Shown: positions 48,244 to 61,685 of the stretch, in pieces | Numbering within the stretch: the first letter of the stretch is position 1 | Layout of the letters: each line of letters starts with the position of its first letter | NCBI RefSeq assembly: GCF_001411555.2 | Contig: NC_049910.1 | Coordinates: 33,767,250-33,831,249 of the forward strand | Origin: Juglans regia | Taxonomy: Eukaryota > Streptophyta > Magnoliopsida > Fagales > Juglandaceae | DNA: 64,000 nt | Reading direction: 5' to 3' | Program-made: the position numbers and the translations under genes | The notes under the pieces: model-generated | What the model saw: only the letters and a program-made list of their open reading frames with translations | Databases searched by the model: none | Told to the model about the DNA's origin: nothing

Positions 48244-50158
48244 ACTATGCAAATAAGCATGTGCATAGCTAGGCTATTATCAATATCGATGTTGGAAGTT
48301 CGTCTGTACGTGAATCGAATGTTCACGAAGAGGCCGGGCTGGAATTATTTGGGTAGTGGAGTACTATTCTCCATTACTATTTATTATTTTATTATTATTT
48401 TTTACTACTATTAGTTACTATTCAAATATTTTATTATTATTATTTTACTACTATTCACATAGTATCTGAAATCATTTTACTCTCCAAACACAACCTAATA
48501 GCACGAAGGAATTAAGTTTTTGTAAGCTTGGATGATCGATATCCGTGATTCAGCTTTTTGGCTCAATTTGATATGATTAAGTGGATAAGTTATACCTATT
48601 TTACAGTAAAATTTGTTGTTTATGACAATAAACCACGAAAGTTTGTAAATTTTATATACCGTGAGATCTCTCTTTTAGCCAAACATTTCAAATGTAAAAA
48701 TACTGTTCATCCCGAAGAATTGAGGAGAGTACTGTATGCATCTGTATGGAAGCTGGTAACTTGCTCGAAATCAACCACTTGTTACTGGTCCCAAAGCCAG
48801 TACGTGAGCGACTGTGCTAGCTAGCTAGCTATATATATGGAATTGATGTGTTTTCATTTTCACCCAAAAAATACATAAAAGAGGAGAAAGTAATGTCATT
48901 GTCATGCCAAGAGATTATTGTTCTGCATGTGGCTGAAAAATAATGCGAATCTGAGGTGCAAACTCCTTTACATGATGAGATCATGTATTTACAGGGTTTC
49001 GATCAGGGATTTTCATTGTCTTTTTTGGCCAATATTGAGTTACGCGGTACCCCAACATGAGTTTTCGCTACTGTTAATATATTCATATTGCTAGCTAGCT
49101 GGCCGCTGGCTACTACCTCTTGACTTCATGCAGGTACTAAACAATAAGAAAGTTAGCTAAATATTCAGTGGTCACATGCCACTTTATAAACTTTTTAGTA
49201 CCCTATCCCCAGGGACAAATAATTAAGCCAGGAACAATTCCTTTGGAGTGGGGGTGTGGGGGCATTCTTGTTCTTCTTCACAGCCTGGCTGGGGGGTGCC
49301 TGGCCCTCCCTCGAAGATATGAGCATTTGCGTCGTGATAGTGATCATCTAGCTTGTACGCAATGATCATCTGAGTACGTAGTTTAATTTGTCAATCATGT
49401 TTATGAATATGCGTGCTTTACTTTTTGGTCTAATTTGAATTTAAAACTTTTTAAGTTCTTATATGGATTAATGGGTGTTAAGTGTGAGAGGAATAGAAGC
49501 ATATATAGTTTATACATCAAATTTTTTTTTTTTAAATTGGCTTAAAATCCTCAAATTCAGATAAAAACTTGAGGAGATCTTAATCAATCAATCAACGCGT
49601 AACCTCAATTCCACGTTTCTTGCATAAAAGACAGAGAAAGGGCTGATCTATATACGTATGAACTGGTTTTCTTGTCAGCATATGGTAGTTCTGTCTTTAT
49701 AAAATAACAAAAAGAAGATGGGGGAGCTCAGTCTTGAGCTTATCAAGTGGGGCTCGATCAGATTCTGTCCGGCCATGAAATTCAAGGCTCTCAATGCGTC
49801 TCTCCTTGCATGAAATCTCATCTTACCGCTGCTGGCTTCAACACGTCATGTACTTGGATAGGGTACTGCATGCATCGCGATCACGGGATGTCGTACGTAA
49901 TTAATTTAAAATCAGGATTTTCTCTAATGTCTACGCACGATTCAATTGCATGCGAAGGAAAGACAAGTATTATATGCATGTCGATCTACGTGCCTTCTAC
50001 GTACGTTAGCTATAACTTTTTATATGGATAATCTTAAATATTGTAAAAGGACCGGAAGGTATATTCTGATTACTTTTCGCTAAAAAAATAGAATTGTACA
50101 AAAGAAGGTATATATATGCACGTCCAGCTCAGCCAAGTGACTGACTTAAAATTCAAAA
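48244..50158. other. Flank downstream of CACTA copy A, repeated after copy B
   Basis: No gene is called. 48340-48490 is a TACTATT-rich block bounded by GTAGTGGAGTACTATTC and TTTTACTCTCCAAACAC, which looks like a MITE. The short open frames here (48558-48824, 49168-49365) recur in the second copy only because the whole segment is duplicated. Sequence from 48241 to about 49910 matches 62330-64000. Confidence 0.55.
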
Positions 50159-50458
50159 TTAATCGACAAAGTAAAAATACATAAAATAACGTGTTGTGAT
50201 ACTCCCCTCAAGATGAGAGTAAATGAAATGAACTCCCATCTTAGTGATTAATTGCAGAAATTGTTGATGTCCAAGGGCTCTAGTGAGCACATCTGCTAGT
50301 TGGTGCTGTGATGCTAGATGAAAAGTTTTGATTACTCCATTTTGTATCTTTTCCCGTATGAAATAACAATCCAGCTCAATGTGTTTGGTGTGCTCATGAA
50401 ACACCAGGTTGACAGCAATGTGTAGAGCAACTTGACTGTCACGAAACAATTGAACACT
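50159..50458 (-). mobile_element. Ty1/copia retrotransposon fragment (RNase H end of pol)
   Basis: The - strand reads SVQLFRDSQVALHIAVNLVF, HEHTKHIELDCYFIREKIQ and HQLADVLTRALGHQQF. This is the C-terminal RNase H part of copia polyproteins (consensus-like DNQAALHIA, HERTKHIEIDCHF and ADIFTKAL). Only about 100 codons remain. The fragment stops exactly where the small CACTA element begins. Confidence 0.82.
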
Positions 50459-51272
50459 CACTACAATAGATATGGCATTCTCCCAAGAGATCAGTTATAC
50501 AAATTAATCATTTTTTCTGTCGGAAATATTTATTTTCAGCCTATTTAAATCACAGCAAGATCCCCAGAAATAACTGGCCGAACATGCTATAATTTTCGGA
50601 GACTAATTGCACTGTCCGAAGTAGTGATTTTTTCTGGCATGACCATTGGAAATATTATATTTTCTGCCAGAAATACGTGAACATTCATCAACTTTCTTCG
50701 CCAGAATAGAGTAATTCCCATATGTTATTGCGCAGGAAATAATTATTTTTGGCAGTTTTTGTAGCCAAAAATAAATATTTTCTACGCCGGAATATCATCG
50801 AAAATAAATTACTCTAAAGAGTTTGGTTTGTCCGAATTAATTATTTCCTGCATTACTCGTTACTGGAATAACTTTTTTCCCATGTTACATTTGTTGCAAA
50901 AAAATATCATTTGGGACAAAAAGGCTTATCAGAAATCTCAAGATTTCTCTACGAGAATTAAATTTTTTTCCGTAGTCGTGGTTTGCCAAAATAACTTAAT
51001 TTGGACATAAAATATTCTTCAGATAAAGTAAATACCGATCAAATGCCATTTGGTCCATAGAAAGCTATTTTGGCAAAAACTCACATCGTCCTAAATCTCT
51101 TTAAATTAATCCATTATTTAACATTTTCCCTGGAGAGGCATGGTACGTATACGGGAAAATGTTTTTTTTTTTTTGGAGGGTTTTTTTTTCATTTTTTCTT
51201 TCTTTGCAACATTCTTATTTCTTGTAAGAAATATGTTGGTCTAATTGATGGCCTTTGAACTCTGTTGTAGTG
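50459..51272. mobile_element. Small non-autonomous CACTA element (~814 bp)
   Basis: The left end is CACTACAATAGATATGGC. The right end reads AACTCTGTTGTAGTG, whose complement is CACTACAACAGAGTT; the shared terminus is CACTACAAyAGA. The 3-bp flanks are ACT and ATT, a mismatch. Internally, words such as CGGAAAT / GCCAGAAAT / TTTCTG repeat in both directions. It is related to the big CACTA element at the tips only. Confidence 0.68.
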
Positions 51273-52222
51273 ATTTCTTACATTATTCAGAATCAATTCA
51301 GTAATGCTCCAACTCAGTTTGCAGTTCAAATTCTTTGGTTTGAGATTCAACATTTGTGTTTACAGTTGGCATTAATGCTAGTAAGTAGCTGCCCGAAACA
51401 ACATAATATTTCAATGTTCATAACTAAAACAAGTAGGACGTCAATATATATATCAACATGCATATTATATATATATTGAATATATAGTCTATTGTGTGAT
51501 TGCATGTCACCAACATGCATATATTTACAAAATATTTTACTGCTCGAGAGTAGACTACACAAACTAAATTATGCATGTATTATATCCATTTAACACTAGT
51601 GCAAAACATGCATACAAGGTAACCCAGTTCATTCTATCTCTTTGCTAGAGCATTCTTAAAGCTGCATATATGGAGCTTTATTATCACCCTTGGGAGCTTG
51701 TGTTTGAACATTTGAAAGCTACAAATGTAGCATTACACGTCATTTCTTCATATAAACCAGTCAAATGTGAAAGTCAAATGCAATTCCACAACCACAATAT
51801 AAGCAGGCTATCACATGGTTCAGTTTTAGTGCAAAGGTCGCAATTAAACTGCCTTTACAGTTCTGGTCTTTTGTGTGAAATCATCTTATTTTTTGTTGAT
51901 TGTGTCGTCGAGGTATAGATATATCAAAGAGAGTATTTTATATGATGCTATGAAAATTCCAGCTACATAGGTTATAAAAGGGTACCAACTTAATGCAAAT
52001 TATTGTAACCTCTTATACAAAGTTTTTCATATTAGAGTGACTTTTCACAAACTATTCAGAGCTTGTATTTACTACATGTAATAGGGATCAAACACATATT
52101 TCCCTATCTTAAGCAGTCTCGCACTTTGTACATAGTCAAGCATGTCTCATGAATATTTTAATTTCTAGACTAATTATAATTCAATGGTTGCTGACCTGTT
52201 ATTGTACTATCCAGGTTAAACT
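51273..52222. other. Non-coding stretch before the gap
   Basis: This is AT-rich with a TATATA block near 51450-51490. I see no supported gene. Confidence 0.4.
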
Positions 52223-52435
52223 AATATTTTGAATACCGTACCGGATGGCGTACTGGTCAAGGTACTGGAACGAAATATTCTGTACTGGTACCGTTTCGTG
52301 TACCGTTTCTGGATAGTCGATATATGAATAAATTATATATATAAATATATATAACAATTATATTCTAAAATAATAGTTTATATATGAATAAATTATATAT
52401 AAATACATACATATATATAAATTATAAATAGTCTA
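52223..52435. repeat. 213-bp left part of the hAT-like element, cut off by the gap
   Basis: It is identical by eye to 47144-47356, the left half of the hAT-like element nested in CACTA copy A. Here it follows unrelated sequence (CCAGGTTAAACT) and runs into Ns. Confidence 0.85.
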
Positions 52436-52535
52436 NNNNNNNNNNNNNNNNNNNNNNNNNNNNNNNNNNNNNNNNNNNNNNNNNNNNNNNNNNNNNNNNN
52501 NNNNNNNNNNNNNNNNNNNNNNNNNNNNNNNNNNN
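52436..52535. other. Assembly gap (100 N)
   Basis: Exactly 100 Ns, a common placeholder for a gap of unknown size. The left end of CACTA copy B and its upstream flank are hidden here. Confidence 0.97.
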
Positions 52536-53394
52536 ATGATGATTAATCCTCAATTTTGATCTATTTGTTTTGTTTATAGAACTTCGCTCCTACAAAGAAA
52601 TTGAAAATATTATGAAGCGAAATGACAAATAGGATAAATAAAATAATTAAATTTAATTATACCTGATATGATGGATCCTCAAACATATCACAAAGTTTTT
52701 CCCACTCAGAAGGTCGGACATCCTGAAAAGGATGTTGGTGTGCATCTTCCTTCTTCTCAAACTTATTATAATGCTCATGACACCGCGTCTTATATTTGCA
52801 GAATGCATTACCCATAAGCTCTTCCACAGTCTTACGCTCCTTTTTCCGACCAAAATTTAATTCGAAATCATCATTGAAAAAAATAGTCACAAACACATTA
52901 TCATTTATAATATTCTAAATTTAAGTAAAATATAGAAATTTATTATACTAAATCAATATTTTAAATATTACCAAACAACACTTCTTGATAAGCTCTTTAA
53001 CATCTTGGAGGACTTTTTTCTATGAAGTCGTTGCCAAAGGTGCGTAAGTTCGTGTAAGAGCACCCCCATGCGATGCAAGCCAAGCTGCTGGTTGTCCTTC
53101 GCCCCCGGTATGTTCGTCAGAAATGTTAACCTTGATCTTACCCACATTCCGATATTTTTCCAACGTCACCCCTCTAGTGGTGCCTCGACCTTGACAAGAT
53201 TGTACTGTAGACTTTATAAAATATAACATTGTAATCAATTTCATTTATATGTCTATTATAGGACCTTAATTAATAACTTTTATGAGTATTAGATTTTTAC
53301 TTTGTTTTGTAGAGTCAATCTCTAATAGTGAGTTTGAAGGAGAGCTATGAACAGGTGGAGATGGGTTGCGAACTTCCTTCCTCTTTGGCGGCAT
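52536..53394 (-). pseudogene. TNPA-like gene, copy B, 3' part lost in gap
   Basis: It has the same exons as copy A from MPPKRKEV to RSKLRINHH, including the same TAG before KKVLQDVKE (53022-53020). The C-terminal exons with the RGLGR motif lie in the gap. Confidence 0.75.
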
Positions 53395-53491
53395 AATTTC
53401 AAACTACTGATACATTCAATAAGTAAAATATTTGTCATCAAGTGTAATGTTAACACATAATTGGTTAATCATAATCTGTATCAGTTTCATT

Positions 53492-56400
53492 TTACAATTC
53501 GCTCTCATCATCTGTAGATACTTCAGATGATTCAACATTTTCCTCAAATGTCGCATCAACAATTTCAGCCTCAATATCTTCTCTATTTAATGGAATCATC
53601 TCATACTGGCTCAAATCCACAAACAAATTTAAGGCGAGTTGACTCTCTTGGTATGCTTCTTGAGTAGAGGAGTCATCTTCTTCTTCATCTTGTCCTTCCG
53701 CCTGAGGGATAACATCATATATATTTCTTGGAGAATATTTTTGTACTACTCGCCATTGATTTCCTAACTTCGAGTCATCTAAGTAGAATACTTGAGATGC
53801 TTGAGAAGCCAAAATAAAAGGATCATCTTCATACAAATTTTTTGATGTATTAACACTCAAAAAAATTCATTATCACGGACTCCAGTATGAGGATTGCTTA
53901 AATCTCACCAATCACACTTAAACAGATACACCGCAAGCTATCCCAAATATTTCATTCCAATTATATCGATAATAACCCCATAGAAATCAATATTTTCGCC
54001 ATCATGACTTCCTTCAACTAGGACACCACTATTTTAGGTTTTCCTATAACAATCTCGATCCATTGTGTGATACCTACTTCCCCGATAAATACATGTAGAA
54101 TATCGAGTAGCGCGTCTTGATGGGCCACGCGCCAGTGCATACAGTTCATCTGATATATTATTTGGATTATTTGCATGCATTTGTACAACCTACATATTGA
54201 GTAAAGCATATTTTATATCAAAATTGAAATTAATATTTTTTCATTGGTTATTGAGTAACGCATATGTAATGTCATTACCCGTTCTTCAAACCATCTCGAG
54301 AACTCCTCTTCATGTTTCTGGTTTATATCATTTACTCCCAGTTCCTTGAGCACGTTAATATGATTACTGAAATTGATGATTACCACAAATATTTTATATT
54401 CTTAGACTTTTTTAAAAGTAAATGAGGGAATTTAAATTAAGAAAAAGTTAAAACTTACTTCAAGTAGTTCTCTATCTCAGGGCAATTGTTCAGCACGTAC
54501 CACTGAGCTTTCTCGAACTCTCTTCCACACAAGTCATAGCCACGCACTGCACCAATTGGACGAACTTGTTGGGAAAACACATTCCGTTGTCTTGCATGGT
54601 CAATGTCAAAGTTTCTTTCTGGCTGATCAAACCGAGTGTTAACTCCGTGGAAATATTTGGAACAGAAGGTATGCCACTCATTGTCAATATATGCTTCTGC
54701 AATTGATTTTTCTGGACGAGCCTTGTTACCCACTGTACGTTTCAACTTTCTTAGAAATCGTTCAATGAGATACATCCATCTATATTGAACTGGTCCTGCA
54801 AGCTGAGCCTCACGTGGCAAATGAACGGCTAGGTGAACCATGACGTCGAAGAATGACGGTGGGTAAATAATTTCTAGCTTACACAATATTATGGCAATTT
54901 CTCGTTCCATTCGATCCAAAACTTTTACATTCAACGTCCTAGCACATAAGTCTTTAAAAAATACACCCAACTCAGTCAAAGCCACGCGCACATCTCTGGT
55001 CAAGCACCCACGGATACCAATAGGCAAGATACACTGTAAGAAAACATGACAATCATGACTTTTTAATCCAGTTATTTTCCAACATTTGTTCTCACACACC
55101 TTGTTAGATTCGAGGCATAACCGTCCAGTAATTTTATCTTCATTAGCCACTCACAAAATGTAACCCTTTCATTCATTGACAATGTATACTACCCAATCGG
55201 CATGTAAACAGACGAACCATTTTCTTGCAATTGCATTTCCCATTTTATTTCCAATCGCTTCAAATCCTTCATTGAGTTTATTGTATCCTTTGTTTTTCCT
55301 TCAATTGACATCAATGTTCCCAATACGGATTCGCATATATTTTTTTCAATATGCATAACATCAAAATTATGCCGCAATTTTAACTTCGACCAGTACGGGA
55401 GTTCAAAAAATATACTCTTCTTTGTCCAATTCAACTCATTCGTAGCTCGTTTTCTCTTTCGTTATTTTTTACTAAATTCATTACAACCAACATCTATAAA
55501 TTGTGCAAGTATATCTTCGCCAAACAAATATGGTGGAAGTTGGCCCCATTCAACAGTTCCATCAAACATTCTAGAATTTCCACATCATCTATGGTCACCA
55601 TGAAATATAATTTCCCTCCGTACGTAAACCATTCAGATTTGGTACATTTGTTACAAGTTGGACATGCCATTTTCCCCTTAGTACTCCAACCTGACAAATT
55701 TCTATAAGCGGGAAAATCATTTCTTGTCCACAACATCGCAGCATGCATGTTGAAGGACTTGCCTGTTGACGAATCAAATGTGACAACCCCATTCTCCCAC
55801 AAATCTTTCAATTCTGCAATCAATGGCTGTAAGTGTATGTCTATATCATTTCCTGGTGACCTTAAACCTGGGATGAGCAAACTCATCATGAAATATGGAT
55901 CTTTCATACACTTCCACGGTGGTAGATTATACGGCATAAGTACAACTGGCCAAGTACTATGACTAGTACTCATGTTCCCAAACGGATTAAATCCATCTGT
56001 TGCCAACCCAAGTCTTACATTACGCGGTTCTTCTGCAAATCATGGGTGTTCCTGATCAATTTCTTTTCATACTTGGGAGTCAGCAGGATGTGACAAAATA
56101 TCATCGTTCCTTACTCTGTCTGATGAGTGCCATGTCATGTCTACAGTCGTTGCGGATGACATAAATAATCGTTGTAATCTAGGTATCAATGGAAAATGGC
56201 GTATGACCTTTTGCGGAACATTTGCCTTGTCCGATGTCCATCTTGACTTGTGGCATATAGGACACTCGTTCAACTGCTCATTCTCTCGCCAAAATAATAT
56301 GCAGTCATTCTTCTATGTATGTATTATGTTGTAATCAAATCCGAGTCCTCGTTTCAACTTTTTTGCTTTATAGAAGTTACAAAGTAAAGTATTGTTTGTC

Positions 56401-56967
56401 AGTAGGTGCCTCTTTAAACAGCTCAAGTAACATATTGACTGCCTTAATAGATAATCGACACATTGATTTTATGTGAAGCAGTCTTACGGCAAATGACAAC
56501 TTATTGTGTCTTCTGCATCCTGAATATAGCTCACGCTGTGAATCATTCCACAAGTGTGCAAAAGTGTTATGACCCCCATCATTTGAGCTTGATGTGTCCG
56601 TGTCACCTTCATCCATAAACATTCCTGCACTGATGTCACCTAACATTTGCTCCATATCCTCATCGTATTCATCTCCAACAATCTCTGGTTGTACATCTTC
56701 ATCGATCTTTTCTTCTTCATGTGGAGCCTCAAATGAAGTTGGATATAGTTCGCCGTGTAAGACCCAATCAGTATAACCCTTATCAATACCTTTGACAAAC
56801 AGATACTCTCTCACCAAGTCTATCTTATGAGAACGCAAATTCCTGCATTCTCTGCATGGGCATCTGATACGCCTAACACTTTCAGCATATACATTGTAAT
56901 TCTGACCTAATCGATCGCTATCTCTCATCCAACTCTTATCCATGCCGACTATATTCATTACAAACAA
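53492..56967 (-). pseudogene. TNP2-type CACTA transposase, copy B
   Basis: It has the same domain order and stops as copy A: Transpos_assoc 56967-56377, Tnp2 about 56273-55189, DUF4218 55150-54460, DUF4216 region to 53492. Amino-acid changes are few, for example one Ala/Val at the 'TELG' segment and Leu-Glu/Pro-Lys in 'NKAR'. Inactivation therefore predates the two copies. Confidence 0.85.
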
Positions 56968-57470
56968 TCACGTGTGCATCAGCAAACAACCATGTATCAT
57001 GTACCAATAAATGAGTATGCCACATTTCACTGGGTAGTTGGTCCTATCTCGTTCGGGATTGTAAGATCATAGTCGCCAACTTATGATCTATTATCTGTCA
57101 CGTCCAACAAAATTTTGGCAGCATCTCCCCATAGTTCTCCAAATATGCTCGTTTGGTTGTGTGCACTAACGATTAACACGTCGTTGCACCATCACCAAAA
57201 CTGCATATCCGGAGAACAATGGATGAATTTACCAAAATCATAATGTTGAACGACAACATATATAGTTCTATAGTTTGCGAGAATGATCTTACAATCCAAA
57301 CTGTCCACTCTAGATAATTCAAGAGTTATCAATCAAGCATTCATCTAGATTGATAACTCTCGAACGGATCTAAGGTTTATTTTGATGAACAAACAATGTA
57401 AGATATGCTAACATATGTCAAACAATAACAACATATTATTTATACAACAATACAACAAAAACATAATTAG

Positions 57471-58096
57471 TAGGTATTATTTCAAGATTTATTCCAGATT
57501 TTAATTTAAATATTAGTTTTATTAATTTAGAATTAAGTATTTAAGTATTATTAAATCTTAACTATTTGTATTTTAATTTAAAGATTTAGTAGTATTTTAA
57601 TTTACAAACTTCATTTTATTAATTTAGAATTAAGTATTTAAATATTATTAAATCTTAACTATTTGTATTTTAATTTAAAGATTTAGTAGTATTTTAATTT
57701 ACAAACTTCTTTTTATTAATTTAGAATTAAGTATTTAAGTATTATTAAATCTTAACTATTTGTATTTTAATTTAAATATTTAGTAGTATTTTAATTTACA
57801 AACTTCATTTTATTAATTTAGAATTAATTATTTAAGTATTATTAAATCTTAACTATTTGTATTTTAATTTAAAGATTTAGTAGTATTTTAATTTATAAAC
57901 TTCATTTTATTAATTTAAAATTAAGTATTTAAGTATTATTAAATCTTAACTCTTTGTATTTTAATTTAAAGATTTAGTAGTATTTTAATTTAAATATTAA
58001 TTTTATTAATTTAGAATTAACTATTTAAGTGATATTAAATCTTAATTATTTGTATTTTAATTTAAAGATTTAGTAGTACATATAATTTACAACTAT
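57471..58096. repeat. 97-bp tandem repeat array, copy B
   Basis: The number of units and the phase match 42905-43530, with only a few base changes. The array has not expanded or contracted since the copies split. Confidence 0.88.
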
Positions 58097-59105
58097 CCTC
58101 ATATATTTGTATTCTAAATGTAAATACATTGATATAATGTTTACGTTTGAACGATGCTAACCTATGTTCGAACATAATGAATACGTTCGAATGGTAATCC
58201 TAACCCGTTCGAATGCATTCATTCCAGATTTAAGTCGTCTTCAACAACACTGAAAACCCTATTAATCACAAACTCACAGCAACACAAACAACAATATCAA
58301 AGTATACAAATTTCTAACATTGCAAAATATTAAGTTCAAACCATGCACGAGAATATAAAAGGTATACCTGAATTTTTTGAGATGAAAAGGGAAGGAGATG
58401 GTGATATGCCGTGCGAAGAAGTTCCCTTACAAGTAGTAATCCGAGAATAATTGAGTGAGATGGAATTTTTTTTTGAGTTTTGGGGGCTAGTTTGAGGAAG
58501 AATACCTCTGGTATGCGAAGGGGGTAAACTTCGGGCGACACTGAGAGGGCGCGCAGGAGGAGAGCGATAATATTGTGAGGTTCTGTCGTGTTTTTGCAGA
58601 AGATTTCATGTTCGAACGGTTATTTACTAACCGTTCGAACGTGAAAATATTTAGCGGGAGAAAATTCCCTCCTAGATTTTCACGTTCGAACGTATAAATA
58701 GTATATTCGAACGTTATTGAATTATTCCCGCTCGAAAATTAACTGTTCGAACTTTTATTTTTAACTATTCGAACGGTATTGTAAATGTTTATTGTTATTA
58801 TTTTTTCATTATACCTTTGAATAAAAGAACAACATTAATATATATATATAGACATATTAGATGATACTATAGTTTAATTGGCGGGATATTTTCCCACCAC
58901 TGCAATAATCTGTTTGAACTATAACAAATTACGTTCGAATTGTAATCTAGTAGTCTTTAATTGGCGGGATGTTTTCCCACCATTGCAATAATCCGTTCGA
59001 ATGCTTTTTTCATACGTTCAAACGCCACATATGTGTTCGAACGGTTTACGAGTATCGTTCGAACACATAACGTTTATGTTTAAATATAATTTTTTTCATC
59101 ATTAA

Positions 59106-59736
59106 ATGAAAAGTACTGTAAGATGAGAATATTAGTTATATATACTATCATATATATAGTAATATATACTATCATATATATAGTAAGTTATACTAAATGT
59201 ATAGTATATATAGTAATATATACTATCATATATATAGTGATCTATACTATTATATGTATTAGTAATATATACACACATATATATAGCCTTAAATATACTA
59301 AGGTCACATAATAAAGTATAGAGACATTTATAAGATGATAGCATATTAGTAAGCTATACTCTATATATATATACTGTATAGTATCATATATAACTTATAT
59401 AGTAAAGTATAATGGAATATATAGTTTGACATATATTAGTTAAGTATAAACTCATACCATATAGTACTATATGCTATCATGTAGTACTATATATATATAT
59501 TACAACCTCATATATAACACTTTGATGGTAAAGTATTATGATATATTACTATTATACTATAAAAAAATCCATATAAGTTATTATGTTTTCATTTAAAGTA
59601 TTCTACTATCATAATATATATTATAATATATTGTAATATACATATATATTACAGTATATATAATCTACTATAATAGTATATATATTATATTAATTTATAG
59701 GATTATATATATAATATACATTTAATATAATTTTTA
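59106..59736. repeat. AT-rich palindromic spacer, copy B
   Basis: Copy of 44540-45170, nearly identical. Confidence 0.6.
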
Positions 59737-60476
59737 CTAAACTTAAAAAACTTCCGTTCGAACGTGAAATATTAACGGTTGAACGGTTTTATATTAACAT
59801 TCGAACAGTTATGCACGTATAAGTTATCGCGGACAGAGATTTCTCTCACGCCGCCATCCCCACCGTTTGAAAAAGCTAGAAAACGTTTGAACGCATTACA
59901 ATCGCTGCCGTCTGCCGCCGTAATCAACACCTACATCAATCACTTTTCCTCCCAAGTGAAGGTATGTATTTTCAAACTCATTTTACCGTTTATTTTATAA
60001 TTTTATGGTTTTATTTGTTTTTTTTTAAATTAGATTTTTTTATCAATAGTCACCGTAGAACATCATAAATCTACCATAGGATGTTTAGAAATGAAGAGTA
60101 CTATGTTTTTTGTCGAATAAACCACGGAATCGATGCTATTTTGGGTGTTTTCATGGTCGCTGAGTTGACTCAGCCATGGTTGAGTTAGATTTGGTTTTCG
60201 TTCGAACTATTTAACCTGTTAGTTCGAACAATTTTCAAAAGTTCGAACATTCTTAATGGTCCGTTCGACCATATATTTAGGCGTTCAAATGCTTATTATT
60301 AAATTCAATCCATTTACATTGTATTAGCTTATTAAATTGTTTTCATCGTTTAATTGATTATAAGTTCTATCAATTAATTTATTAAATTGCTATTAGTATA
60401 TAATTTTGTAAATCTTTTAGTCGTAATTAGATTTTATCACTAATGTTGAATGTATATTTTATTTTTAAAATTTCAG

Positions 60477-61528
60477 GATCATAATAATGTCTTATCGGGG
60501 CCTTAATCGTGATAGATCAGGAGAACCTTCCATCCAAACAGTTCGAGAGCGGACTGTTTTACTTGAGCGACAGGTAAAATTGTCTGATTTTGTAGCTCTT
60601 ATATGAGAGGGTCATTCCCTCCCATCAGTATTCAATGATCGTGGTTGGGCACCAATCTTAGATCAGCGAGAAGAAGGAATGGAGTTCGTTTCCTTTATTG
60701 AAATCGTTATTGAGTTCTATAAAGAGCTCGATCCTGCCAGCCCAGACGATGGAGGGGCATATAGGATCTGTGTCCGAGGAGCTCCTATTATATTTTCAGC
60801 GGACGGACTCGCTGCATATCTGGGTATTCCTAGGCTTCTTGATGCCTTTCCAAACCTGCCGCCTAGAGAGTCTGATCTTTCAGGTGATGCAGCTATGTCT
60901 TAGGATGAGGGACCAGATTTCACAGATGAGATCGATACACTTACTGATCATGAGGTCAAAGACTTGATTGTTGGTCTAGATGCTCCAGTGTACGATGGGA
61001 CGAAGAGTATTAGGTAAGCAGGTTTATCTTCTTTCTTCAAGATCATGAATTTGATCATTGCCAACAATATTGACCTACGGCAGCACAAGACCGAGGTCGG
61101 CATGGATCGGGCGAGATTTATGATACGAGTCGCTCGTGGCATCTCGATCGACCTCGTTGGTTATATATTTGAGAGGATCCAATCAGAGGCACGGTTCATT
61201 ACGACATATATACTGCTATTTGGGATCCTCATCACTCGATTTTTGCTATATGCCGGGGTCGTGTCCGAACCTGCTGAGCGTTCCCGATTTCCGATGGCAC
61301 CGATCAACAACACCACCCTGTCACAGAGCACGTAACACTCTAGATTTCATTTTCGTGGGGTTGTTCCTGACAGGGCTGAGATTCAGAGAGATGCACAGCC
61401 GAGAGATACTGGAGTATCGGCTGGTGAGACATCTACACAGGCTGAGGCATCACGCACATCTATTCGTGAGGAGATGACTGACATATTGCGTGCTGAGATC
61501 GGCATACACACATTAGCAGTGATTGATG
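60477..61528 (+). pseudogene. 'Putative plant transposon protein' ORF, copy B, 3' deleted
   Basis: It is the same frame as copy A from ATG 60487, with the same four internal stops. The last ~44 codons are removed by the 476-bp deletion, which joins GATTGATG (61528) to the middle of the hAT-like element. Confidence 0.7.
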
Positions 61529-61685
61529 CGGTACAGGCCGAAATTTAGGCCGAAACGGCTGGTACCGGCCGGTACGGCCGGTATTTAAGCCAGTACGAAA
61601 TACAGGTAGTATCTGTACCGGCCCAATGGCCGGTACGGCAAATATCGGCCGTACCGGCCGGTAAGAAACAATTTTTAAAACTTTG
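61529..61685. mobile_element. Right third of the hAT-like element in copy B
   Basis: It corresponds to 47439-47595, including the right terminus TTTTTAAAACTTTG and the right target-duplication copy GTGTAGAG (61686-61693). The left part and the left duplication copy are deleted. Confidence 0.82.

Noticed and set aside
48558..49365. Small frames (88 aa and 65 aa) that are identical in both segmental copies
   Set aside because: The match follows from the recent duplication of the whole segment; there is no recognisable domain, no splice context and no selection evidence.
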